The notes beneath the pieces were generated by a model that saw only the letters and a program-made list of their open reading frames with translations, ran no database searches and was not told the origin of the DNA. Source: Iamia sp052038315 (GTDB taxonomy: Bacteria > Actinomycetota > Acidimicrobiia > Acidimicrobiales > Iamiaceae). Taken from it: a stretch of DNA of 11,545 nucleotides. Made by a program: the position numbers and the translations under genes. This document shows positions 6,093-11,545 of this stretch, one piece after another; within the stretch, counting starts at the first letter, position 1, and each line of letters begins with the position of its first letter. The stretch lies in assembly GCA_052038315.1 (NCBI GenBank), contig JBQGCF010000115.1, positions 1 to 11,545 on the forward strand, in the 5' to 3' direction.

Positions 6093-8477
6093 CTAGCCCG
6101 AGCCCGCCTCGACGGCGTAGCGCCGGTCGCGGGTCCACTCGCCGCTGTCGGTGGCGGTGCCGCCCTCGGTCCGCAGCCCCCCGTGCAGCTCCTCGAACCG
6201 CGGGGCGCCGCTCGCCGGTCGCAGGTTGACGGTGAGCCGGTCGGCGTTGGCCAGCGGCTGGGACGAGGCGAGCAGCCGGTAGGTCTCGCCCATCCCGTCG
6301 ACCTGGCCCCGCAGCACGACCTCCAGGGTGACCTGGCCGCCCGGCGGGATCGTCAGCTGGGCCGAGTAGACGTTCAGCCCGACCTCCTCCTGCGGCTCGA
6401 CGCCCGCCGGCTCGCCGTCGACGGTGGCGCTGTAGGCCTGCAGCGGCGTGTAGATGGCGGTCAGGACCTGGGAGGTGCCGGGCGGGTCCTCGGCGTCCGG
6501 CGGCCCGATGATGTAGGCGGGCAGGCCCGACGCCGGGGCCTCGTTGCGGACGACGACCCGGACCGTCGCCTCGACCGTGCCGGTGCGGCTGTCGTAGGTC
6601 GCGTCGTAGGTGATGTCCCGGCTGACGAAGGTGTCGATCTTGTTGGCCCGCAGGTTGGCGGTCCGCACCGACAGGAGGTCCGAGCCCTCCGGGGCCCCGA
6701 AGCGACCGATGGCGCCGACCCGCTCCATCAGCCCCTGGCCGGCCTCGTCGAAGGGGAAGAACATCAGCCGCTTCTCGGCCACCGCCGGGCCCAGGGCCCG
6801 GCCCAGCTGGCGGGGGCCGGGCAGGCTGCGCGACGTGATGGCGTCGAAGGTCGCCTCGGCCACGTCCTCGAGCCGGTCCTTGCGCGCCTCCCGCTCGCCC
6901 TCGTACAGCACGTACTGGTCGCGCAGCAGGAACTCGGCGGCGTTGTCGGAGTCGAGCGGGAAGCCGACGCTCGGCACGTCGATCGGCCCGGTCAGCTCGA
7001 GCAGGGCGGCCAGGGCGAAGGGATCGGCCACCACGACGCCGTCGACGGTGGTGCCCGCCGCCTGCTGGAAGAGGTCGGCGGCGACCTCGGCGGTGGTCTC
7101 CATGTCGGGCGACACCGTGAGGTTCTGGTAGTAGCGCTGGGGCTGGTAGCGGTCGTAGCGCATGAGGAACTCCTCCTGCGCCGGGTCGACGGCCCGGTCC
7201 TGGAACGGGGTCATCCGGGCCAGCTCGCTGATCTCGCCCGACACCGTCATGTCGACCTTGCCGGCCTTGGCCTCGACGATCCCGTAGGAGCCGGTGAAGC
7301 CGCCCAGGTTCCGGGTCTCCGACGGCGTGGTGAACAGGACCAGGTAGCGCCGGTCGCCGTCGGCGCCGAGGAGGGACGGGGCGACGCGCAGGGCCTCGTC
7401 GGCCAGCTCGGCCTCGGGCAGGGCGTCGGCGATCTCGTCGGCGAACTCGTCGACGGCATCGGCCGCCGGCGGAACGAGCCACGGCGAGCGGATGTCGGCC
7501 AGGGCGGCGTCGGCCGCTCGCAGCTCGGCGGTGGCCTCGGCGACGGGGCCCTGCATGTCGGCCATGCGGGCCAGGTCGACCTGGCCGCCCTCGGCCTTGA
7601 GCTCGCGATAGGGGGCGACCGTCGCCGCCACCTCGGCGCTGCGGACCAGCCGGCCGCCCGTCGACGCTGCCTCGCCCAGGGCCCGCACGTGCTGCGACAC
7701 GACGGGCAGGACCCGGGCCGGCGCCATCCACGGCCCCGACAGCAGGCCGTCGGCGTCGTCCAGGTCGCGGTCGGCCTGCTGGAAGCTGCGGGCCCCGGCG
7801 TCCTGGTCGCCATCGGCCACCTGGTCGAGGCCGAGACGGGCCCGGTCGATCCCGTCGAGCAGCGGTCCGGCGGCCAGCGCCGCGGTCACCGCCGCCGCCC
7901 CGCCGGCCAGCACGAGGGCGAGCCCGCTCCACAGCGCGCCCCGGCGCATCTTCTTGCGCACCCGGCGGGAGCTGCGCTGGTAGGCGGTCCAGCCGACCGG
8001 GGCCACCGCGGCCACCGTGATCAGGCTGTCGACGCCGTGGGGCCCGAGGTCGGGCAGCAGCAGGAGGGCGCCGGCGCCGAGGGCACCGATCGCGGCCCCG
8101 TAGGTGCGGGGCCGGTGCTGGAGGCGGGTCGTGTAGGCGGCCAGGGCCAGCGCCGGGGCGGCCAGGGCGAGGCCCCAGCCCCCGACCGCGGCGACGGTGG
8201 CCACCGCCGTCATCCAGAGCCACGAGGCCCGGGGGGCCCGGGAGCAGAGCAGGGCCAGCCCGGCCGCCGCAACCGCCCGCCAGACGACGTCGGCGGCCGT
8301 GACGCCGGTCGGGGCGGCGTCGCTCAGCAGCGACAGCCCGGCGCCCGCCACGGCGAGGGCCCGGACCGTCCAGATCGTCCGCGGGCTGCGCCGGGACGAC
8401 CGACGGCGACGGCTGCTGCCGTCGCCGTGGTCACTGCTGCGAGGGGCGTCCGGTTCGCTGGTCGTCGTGTCCGTCAC
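6093..8477 (-). CDS. DUF4012 multi-span membrane protein
   Basis: This is a 794-residue protein starting at GTG 8477, with no clear ribosome binding site. An Arg/Ser-rich cytoplasmic head (1-33) is followed by several hydrophobic stretches (about 36-52, 62-78, 86-116, 127-158) and a basic linker RRVRKKMRR (171-179). A last membrane helix (about 181-205) leads to a large extracytoplasmic part. The DUF4012 core is recognisable from RRYLVLFTTPSETRNLGGFTGSYG at 376-399, the family pattern of YLVLF, an Asn/Ser-Glu-x-R pair and GGFxGSYG. DUF4012 proteins have no established function; they occur in actinobacteria and other Gram-positives, often near envelope polysaccharide genes. The N-terminal bundle of extra spans is longer than the usual single anchor. 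It lies 83 nt downstream of a surface-protein gene on the same strand, which supports an envelope role. Confidence 0.88.
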   Translation of the reverse strand: MTDTTTSEPDAPRSSDHGDGSSRRRRSSRRSPRTIWTVRALAVAGAGLSLLSDAAPTGVTAADVVWRAVAAAGLALLCSRAPRASWLWMTAVATVAAVGGWGLALAAPALALAAYTTRLQHRPRTYGAAIGALGAGALLLLPDLGPHGVDSLITVAAVAPVGWTAYQRSSRRVRKKMRRGALWSGLALVLAGGAAAVTAALAAGPLLDGIDRARLGLDQVADGDQDAGARSFQQADRDLDDADGLLSGPWMAPARVLPVVSQHVRALGEAASTGGRLVRSAEVAATVAPYRELKAEGGQVDLARMADMQGPVAEATAELRAADAALADIRSPWLVPPAADAVDEFADEIADALPEAELADEALRVAPSLLGADGDRRYLVLFTTPSETRNLGGFTGSYGIVEAKAGKVDMTVSGEISELARMTPFQDRAVDPAQEEFLMRYDRYQPQRYYQNLTVSPDMETTAEVAADLFQQAAGTTVDGVVVADPFALAALLELTGPIDVPSVGFPLDSDNAAEFLLRDQYVLYEGEREARKDRLEDVAEATFDAITSRSLPGPRQLGRALGPAVAEKRLMFFPFDEAGQGLMERVGAIGRFGAPEGSDLLSVRTANLRANKIDTFVSRDITYDATYDSRTGTVEATVRVVVRNEAPASGLPAYIIGPPDAEDPPGTSQVLTAIYTPLQAYSATVDGEPAGVEPQEEVGLNVYSAQLTIPPGGQVTLEVVLRGQVDGMGETYRLLASSQPLANADRLTVNLRPASGAPRFEELHGGLRTEGGTATDSGEWTRDRRYAVEAGSG

Positions 8478-8560
8478 GGGCGACTGGCCGAGGCCGTCAC
8501 CGGTGGCGGCGCGAGCCGACGAAGGACGAGCACCGAGGGGCGATCAGATCTGCTCGCCGG

Positions 8561-9118
8561 TCAGGCGGAGCGGGTCTGGCGCTTGCGGGAGACGAGGAGC
8601 AGGGCGGCGCCGGCGGCGAAGGCGACGACGGCGGCCCGGATCGGGGTCGAGACGTCGGTGCCCGTGCGGGCCAGGCTGCCGTCACCGGTGCCGGGGTTGT
8701 TGCCACCCGGGCCCGGGGCGCAGGATGTGACGTCGATGTAGAAGCCCTCCTGGTCGGCGTCACCGAACTCGTTGGTGCCGGTGGTCTCGATCTTGTGCTG
8801 GCCGAGCAGGACGCCGGCCGGCAGGTCGAAGGTCAGCGAGGCGACGCCCTCGTCGTCGACGACGACGGTGCCGAGCACGATCGGCTCGGAGTAGAGCGTG
8901 AAGGTGGCCTCGGAGCCGGGGAGGAGGTTGTTGGTCGTCACCGTGATGTCGGTGTTGTTGCACGACCCACCCACCGTGGGCTTGTCGACCGTGGAGTTGA
9001 GGACGTCGGAGTACCCCTCCTCCTGTGCGCCTGCGGGTGCTCCGGTGAGGGCCAGGCCCATCAGGAGAACGGCGATGACGGCAGCCGCCGCCGCCTTGGC
9101 CTTGTGTCCTGCACGCAT
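8561..9118 (-). CDS. Secreted LAxTG-anchored surface protein (probable sortase E substrate)
   Basis: This 185-residue protein starts at ATG 9118 with GGAGGAG about 9 nt upstream. It has a typical signal peptide (basic start MRAGHKAK, then a hydrophobic core, likely cut after AGA near 31). It then has one beta-sandwich-like domain (about 40-135) of the kind common in actinobacterial surface proteins: VTTNNLLPGSEATFTLYSEP and later VLGTVVVDDEG. Two cysteines (SCNN and TSC) could form a disulphide. A Gly/Asn/Pro-rich linker is followed by LARTG, a hydrophobic segment and the basic tail SRKRQTRSA, a complete cell-wall sorting signal. LAxTG is the class E sortase motif. No sortase gene is in the window. 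The role may be structural or adhesive; nothing in it suggests catalysis. Confidence 0.85.
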   Translation of the reverse strand: MRAGHKAKAAAAAVIAVLLMGLALTGAPAGAQEEGYSDVLNSTVDKPTVGGSCNNTDITVTTNNLLPGSEATFTLYSEPIVLGTVVVDDEGVASLTFDLPAGVLLGQHKIETTGTNEFGDADQEGFYIDVTSCAPGPGGNNPGTGDGSLARTGTDVSTPIRAAVVAFAAGAALLLVSRKRQTRSA

Positions 9119-9150
9119 CTTGTGGATCTCCTCCGACCGCTGGGGGTGCT

Positions 9151-9170
9151 GTCTCCCGGGGGAGACGTTA
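9151..9170 (-). promoter_or_regulatory. Candidate -10 box and leader hairpin of the surface-protein gene
   Basis: On the minus strand TAACGT (9170-9165) fits TAnnnT and would start transcription near 9158, giving a leader of about 40 nt. A 6-bp hairpin, GTCTCC-CGGG-GGAGAC (9151-9166), overlaps the same spot. No -35 hexamer is evident and no known riboswitch pattern was recognised in 9119-9338. Confidence 0.3.
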
Positions 9171-9322
9171 GCCACCCGAGAGACCCCCCGGGGAACTCTT
9201 GCTGATTCCCTACTTTCGGACGATGCCCACGGATCGTGAGCGAGGCCGCTCGGAACGACGCCGCGAAGTCGTGACACCCCAGGTCAGAGCGGTGAACCCG
9301 ACCGCCCCCGATCCCCGCCGAC

Positions 9323-9328
9323 TACGGT
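9323..9328 (+). promoter_or_regulatory. Candidate -10 element (TACGGT) of the tRNA-Arg gene
   Basis: TACGGT ends 10 nt before the first base of the tRNA, so transcription would begin about 4 nt upstream of the mature 5' end. The nonamer TACGGTCCC is identical to the one before the diguanylate cyclase gene. No clear -35 element is visible. Confidence 0.4.
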
Positions 9329-9338
9329 CCCCCACCCG

Positions 9339-9411
9339 GCCCTCGTAGCTCAGGGGATAGAGCGTCGGTTTCCTAAACCGTGCGTCGCAGGTTCGAATCC
9401 TGCCGGGGGCG
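9339..9411 (+). tRNA. tRNA-Arg, anticodon CCT
   Basis: The complete cloverleaf can be folded by hand. The acceptor stem is GCCCTCG (9339-9345) with CGGGGGC (9404-9410), containing one T-G wobble. The D stem is GCTC/GAGC, and the anticodon loop TTCCTAA (9370-9376) has CCT at 9372-9374. The variable loop is five bases, and the T arm is GCAGG-TTCGAAT-CCTGC (9387-9403). The discriminator is G and no CCA is encoded. The anticodon stem has a T-T mismatch at its outer pair (9365/9381). It reads AGG, a rare codon in such GC-rich genomes. It converges on arsC; a weak 5-bp hairpin (9415-9429, CGCCG/CGGCG) lies between them. Confidence 0.95.
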
Positions 9412-9438
9412 CTGCGCCGTTCGTCGGCGGCTGCCGGG

Positions 9439-9837
9439 TCACAGCGAGGCGAGGAGGGCTTCGACGCGGGTGCGGATCTCGTCGCGGATGGGGCGGACGG
9501 CGGTGAGGTCCTGGCCGGCGGGGTCGTCGAGGGGCCAGTCCTCGTAGCGGGTGCCGGGGACGTAGGGGCAGGTGTCGCCGCAGCCCATGGTGACGACGAC
9601 GTCGGCGGCGTCGAGCATGGAGTCGGTCCAGCGCCGGGGGTGCTCGTGGGCGATGTCGATGCCGACCTCGGCCATGGCCGCGACGGCGACGGGGTTGATC
9701 TCGGCCGCGGGGTCGCGGCCGCCGGACCAGGCGGTGGCGCGGCCCTCGGCGAGGTGGGTGAACCAGCCGAGGGCCATCTGCGAGCGGCCGGCGTTGTGGA
9801 CGCAGAGGAACAGGACGGAAGGTCGGTGGTCGGTCAC
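9439..9837 (-). CDS. arsC: Arsenate reductase, low-molecular-weight phosphatase type
   Basis: This is a 132-residue cytosolic enzyme reducing arsenate to arsenite. The phosphatase loop C12-VHNAG-R18-S is the CX5R active site. The two further redox cysteines are C86 and C90 in VVTMGCGDTCPYVPG, and DDP at 104-106 supplies the general acid region. The C-GDT-C spacing is shorter than in the S. aureus pI258 enzyme (C82/C89) but is a known type in actinobacteria. Three cysteines point to a thioredoxin-like recycling path rather than a single-cysteine mycothiol mechanism; this is inference. GTG 9837 overlaps the stop codon of the channel gene upstream (GTGA, 9834-9837), so translation is probably coupled. 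It is the last gene of the arsI-aqpS-arsC operon. Confidence 0.94.
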   Translation of the reverse strand: MTDHRPSVLFLCVHNAGRSQMALGWFTHLAEGRATAWSGGRDPAAEINPVAVAAMAEVGIDIAHEHPRRWTDSMLDAADVVVTMGCGDTCPYVPGTRYEDWPLDDPAGQDLTAVRPIRDEIRTRVEALLASL

Positions 9838-10496
9838 GATGCTCCTGGCGTCGGGTAGAGGAGGCGGACGAGGCCGTAGGCGATGCCGGCGCCGACGATC
9901 TGCATGGCGACGAACATCGGGGCCGAGGTAGGGGCGATGCCGGCGAAGGAGTCCGACAGGGTGCGGGCGACGGTGACGGCGGGGTTGGCGAAGCTGGTCG
10001 AGGAGGTGGACCAGTAGGCGCCGCCGATCCAGGCGCCGACGGCGAAGGGGACGGCGTGGGCCCGGCCGGTGCGCACGCATCCGTGGACGACCAGCAGCAG
10101 CCCGACGGTGGCGACGACCTCCGAGAGCCAGAGCGACCCCGCCGAGCGGTCCTCGGTCGCCAGCTCGAACAGCGGTCGCTCGAACATGGCGTTGGCGAGC
10201 AGCGTCCCGGCGCAGGCGCCGACGGTCTGGGCGACGACGTAGAGGGCGGCGTCCCGGGTGGTGATCGTCCCGAGCCATCGGTCGACCAGCGTCACGACCG
10301 GGTTGAGGTGGGCTCCGGACACGGCGCCGAACATCAGGATCAGACCGACGAGCGCGGCGGCCGTGGCCGCCGCGCTCTCGAGCAGCTGGAGGCCGACGTC
10401 GTCGGGCGAGAGCCGGCTGGCCATGATCCCGGAGCCGACGACGGCCACGAGCAGGAACGCACTGCCGAGCGCTTCGGCCACGAGCCGGCGGGTCAA
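9834..10496 (-). CDS. aqpS: AqpS-like aquaglyceroporin (MIP family) of the arsenic operon
   Basis: This 220-residue, six-helix MIP channel in the cytoplasmic membrane lies between arsI and arsC. The two half-helix motifs are HLNPVVT (N65-P66-V67, a variant of NPA) and FANPAVTVAR (N171-P172-A173). The residue after the second NPA is V174 rather than the Arg that forms the selectivity filter of water and glycerol channels; Val at this place is described for arsenic channels of the AqpS type. Such channels let arsenite or methylated arsenicals pass down their gradient, and in Sinorhizobium AqpS replaces an efflux pump beside ArsC. TTG 10496 is taken as the start because it gives a 4-nt TTGA overlap with the arsI stop, matching the GTGA overlap at its other end. 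A later GTG would remove part of the first helix. Confidence 0.88.
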   Translation of the reverse strand: MTRRLVAEALGSAFLLVAVVGSGIMASRLSPDDVGLQLLESAAATAAALVGLILMFGAVSGAHLNPVVTLVDRWLGTITTRDAALYVVAQTVGACAGTLLANAMFERPLFELATEDRSAGSLWLSEVVATVGLLLVVHGCVRTGRAHAVPFAVGAWIGGAYWSTSSTSFANPAVTVARTLSDSFAGIAPTSAPMFVAMQIVGAGIAYGLVRLLYPTPGAS

Positions 10497-10960
10497 CAGC
10501 AGGGCGACGAGCCCCCGGCCACGGCTTCGGAGATGCCGGCCGGTGCGCAGCAGGAGCCGGCGCCGTCGCCGTCGCGCACGGTGTTCGTCATCTGCTCGGC
10601 GTCGCCGGTCTTGACGTAGACCTCCCAGGGGGCGCCGTCGGGGTCGTCGACCCAGGTCTCGGTCTTCTCGGCGTAGCAGCAGGTGGTGTCGTCCACGCCG
10701 GTGGTGATCAGCCCCTCCTCGGACAGGCGGCCCTCGGTGGCCCGGACCTCGGCGGCGGTCTCGACCTCGACGCCGAGGTGGTTGAGCTTGGCCGGGTCGC
10801 CCTGGCCCTCGATCAGGACCAGCTTGAGGGGCGGGTCGGCGATGGCGAAGTTGGCGTAGCCGGGCCGGATCTTGGCCGGCGCGGTGCCGAACATCGTGGA
10901 GTAGAAGGCCACGGCGTCGTCGATGTTCGAGACGTTGAGGGCGAGCTGGAGACGGGACAT
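10493..10960 (-). CDS. arsI: ArsI/CadI-type C-As lyase (vicinal oxygen chelate dioxygenase) with Cys-rich tail
   Basis: This 155-residue protein of the glyoxalase fold starts at ATG 10960 with AGGAG 7 nt upstream. ArsI is a non-haem Fe(II) dioxygenase that removes the methyl or aryl group from trivalent organoarsenicals, giving arsenite. The vicinal substrate-binding cysteines C94-C95 (DTTCCY) are present. H61 (NHLGVEVE) and E113 (PWEVY) fit the metal ligands, and Q5 sits where ArsI enzymes have His or Gln. MSRLQLALNV and RPGYANFAIADPPLKLVLIE are typical of the actinobacterial ArsI/CadI branch. A low-complexity tail from about 120 adds two more Cys-Cys pairs (C137-C138, C154-C155). CadI was named for cadmium induction in mycobacteria, so the name alone does not prove organoarsenical activity; the arsC, aqpS and arsR neighbours support it. 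Confidence 0.9.
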   Translation of the reverse strand: MSRLQLALNVSNIDDAVAFYSTMFGTAPAKIRPGYANFAIADPPLKLVLIEGQGDPAKLNHLGVEVETAAEVRATEGRLSEEGLITTGVDDTTCCYAEKTETWVDDPDGAPWEVYVKTGDAEQMTNTVRDGDGAGSCCAPAGISEAVAGGSSPCC

Positions 10961-10974
10961 CGCAGAGCTCCTGG

Positions 10975-11028
10975 TAGATTGGCGACTGTCGATGTATCGA
11001 CGATCGCGAATGGATCGACCGATGTCAA
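10975..11028. promoter_or_regulatory. Divergent arsR / arsI promoter with ArsR-operator-like dyad
   Basis: The 61-bp region between the two divergent genes is the most AT-rich part of the neighbourhood. GTCGAT-GT-ATCGAC (10988-11001) is a perfect dyad and ATCGAC recurs at 11014-11019. On the plus strand TAGATT (10975-10980) is a good -10 box, placing the arsR transcript start at about 10987, next to the dyad. On the minus strand TTGACA (11028-11023) is a perfect -35 consensus for the arsI operon; the -10 at 17-nt spacing (GATCGT) is weak. An ArsR dimer on the dyad would block both directions. Confidence 0.6.
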
Positions 11029-11342
11029 TACAAGATCGGGACTGCTGCCCCTCCGTCCTCGCCGCCCCGCTGAGCATCGAGGACGCCGACGAGCTGGCCG
11101 CCGGCTTCTCCGCCCTGGCCGACCCGGTGCGGCTCCGGCTGCTGAGCCTCGTGGCCGAGGCCGGCGAGGTCTGCTCGTGCGACCTCCAGGAGCCTCTCGG
11201 CAAGTCCCAACCCACCGTCAGCCACCACACCAAGATCCTGGCCGAGGCCGGCCTCATCACCGGCGAGAAGCGCGGCCGCTGGGTCTGGTGGTCGGTCGTC
11301 CCCGACCGCCTCGACCAGCTCCGCACCGCGCTCGGCGCCTGA
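11022..11342 (+). CDS. arsR: ArsR/SmtB-family arsenite-responsive repressor
   Basis: This 106-residue winged-helix repressor would release its operator when arsenite (or antimonite) binds to cysteines. It has ALADPVRLRLLSLV at 31-44, the metal-binding region GEVCSCDL (C51, C53), the recognition helix QPTVSHHTKILAEAGL (63-78), and a wing ending RGRWVWW. The N-terminal C8-C9 pair together with C51 resembles the three-cysteine site (CC plus C) reported for Corynebacterium glutamicum ArsR, rather than the E. coli CxC-only site. In-frame ATGs at 10992 and 11010 would add 10 or 4 residues; none of the three has a clear ribosome binding site. It is divergent from arsI-aqpS-arsC and is followed by a hairpin at 11370-11396. 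Confidence 0.94.
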   Translation: MSIQDRDCCPSVLAAPLSIEDADELAAGFSALADPVRLRLLSLVAEAGEVCSCDLQEPLGKSQPTVSHHTKILAEAGLITGEKRGRWVWWSVVPDRLDQLRTALGA

Positions 11343-11369
11343 ACCGAGGAATCGGCTCGAGCCAGCCGT

Positions 11370-11396
11370 CGGCGCTCCACCACCTGGGGGGCGCCG
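11370..11396 (+). terminator. Candidate terminator hairpin after arsR
   Basis: CGGCGCTCC (11370-11378) pairs with GGGGCGCCG (11388-11396) as a 9-bp stem with one T-G wobble and a 9-nt loop. No T-run follows, which is usual for GC-rich actinobacteria. It lies 27 nt past the arsR stop and before the next gene on the same strand. Confidence 0.45.
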
Positions 11397-11424
11397 GAAC
11401 CGATCGGGCGGTCGGGGACGACCC

Positions 11425-11545
11425 ATGGGTGATGAGGCTGGACAGCGGATCGTGACCTGGTGGTGCGCGGCCACCCGGCTGCCGTGGTCGTGGTCGCCCC
11501 GTGCGTACCCGGGGGTGTGGGCCTTCGTGATCGTCCTGGCGGTCG
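11425..11545 (+). CDS. ctaG: CtaG-like cytochrome c oxidase assembly membrane protein (5' end only)
   Basis: Only 40 codons are present before the window edge. The start ATG 11425 has GGGGA about 6 nt upstream; an in-frame GTG at 11452 is possible. The peptide TWWCAATRLPWSWSPRAYPG followed by VWAFVIVLAV has the N-terminal pattern I associate with actinobacterial caa3-type CtaG family proteins: a short PW-W-PR-YPG motif just before the first membrane helix. These multi-span proteins assist copper-dependent assembly of cytochrome oxidase. The call rests on this short stretch alone, so another polytopic membrane protein is possible. It follows arsR on the same strand after 82 nt and a likely terminator. 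Confidence 0.6.
   Translation, partial: MGDEAGQRIVTWWCAATRLPWSWSPRAYPGVWAFVIVLAV

Noticed and set aside
6183..8741. An 852-codon plus-strand open frame antisense to the DUF4012 gene
   Set aside because: It is Gly/Arg/Val/Gln-rich with no domain pattern, while the opposite strand encodes a recognisable DUF4012 protein with its conserved GGFTGSYG core.
9119..9338. A riboswitch in the leader of the surface-protein gene
   Set aside because: Read on the minus strand, I find only a short 6-bp hairpin and none of the conserved cores of cyclic di-GMP, cyclic di-AMP or cobalamin riboswitches.
11354..11363. GGCTCGAGCC, a perfect 10-bp palindrome just after arsR
   Set aside because: It is short and expected by chance in DNA this GC-rich. 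It has no partner site and no promoter elements around it.

Overview
The window is very GC-rich DNA (clearly above 65% by eye) from an actinobacterium, most likely of the Acidimicrobiia or a neighbouring lineage. The taxon is an inference. It rests on GTG/TTG starts, two luciferase-like (F420-type) oxidoreductases, a DUF4012 membrane protein, and a surface protein whose sorting signal is LARTG, the LAxTG type used by class E sortases of high-GC Gram-positives. The GC content leaves long stop-free antisense frames across almost every gene. I treated these as shadows.

Left part (1-6070): a catabolic-looking neighbourhood. On the minus strand a class I acyl-CoA synthetase (2637-916) is followed by an amidohydrolase-2 family enzyme (879-1, cut by the window edge). 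Divergent from them is a PAS-PAS-GGDEF diguanylate cyclase (2777-4087), then a long near-perfect hairpin (4092-4144), then two tandem luciferase-like monooxygenase family genes (4159-5055 and 5078-6070). Two palindromes of the AGAAC-nn-GTTCT type lie just before the amidohydrolase and just before the second oxidoreductase. They resemble operators of TetR-family lipid/steroid catabolism regulators such as KstR, so genes on both sides of the cyclase may share a regulon.

Middle (6093-9411): a minus-strand pair for the cell envelope, namely a secreted LAxTG-anchored protein (9118-8561) upstream of a 794-residue multi-membrane-span DUF4012 protein (8477-6093). A tRNA-Arg(CCT) gene follows on the plus strand (9339-9411).

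Right part (9439-11342): a compact arsenic cluster. arsR (plus) is divergent from arsI-aqpS-arsC (minus), whose three genes overlap by 4 nt each (TTGA, GTGA). ArsI would cleave the C-As bond of methylarsenite, ArsC would reduce arsenate to arsenite, and an AqpS-like channel would let arsenicals out. No ArsB or Acr3 pump is present in the window, which suggests channel-based, pump-free detoxification. The window ends in the first 40 codons of a CtaG-like cytochrome oxidase assembly membrane protein.

I found no CRISPR array, insertion sequence or phage gene. No gene-free stretch exceeds 300 bases; the longest (9119-9338, about 220 bases) holds the leader of the surface-protein gene and the tRNA promoter.
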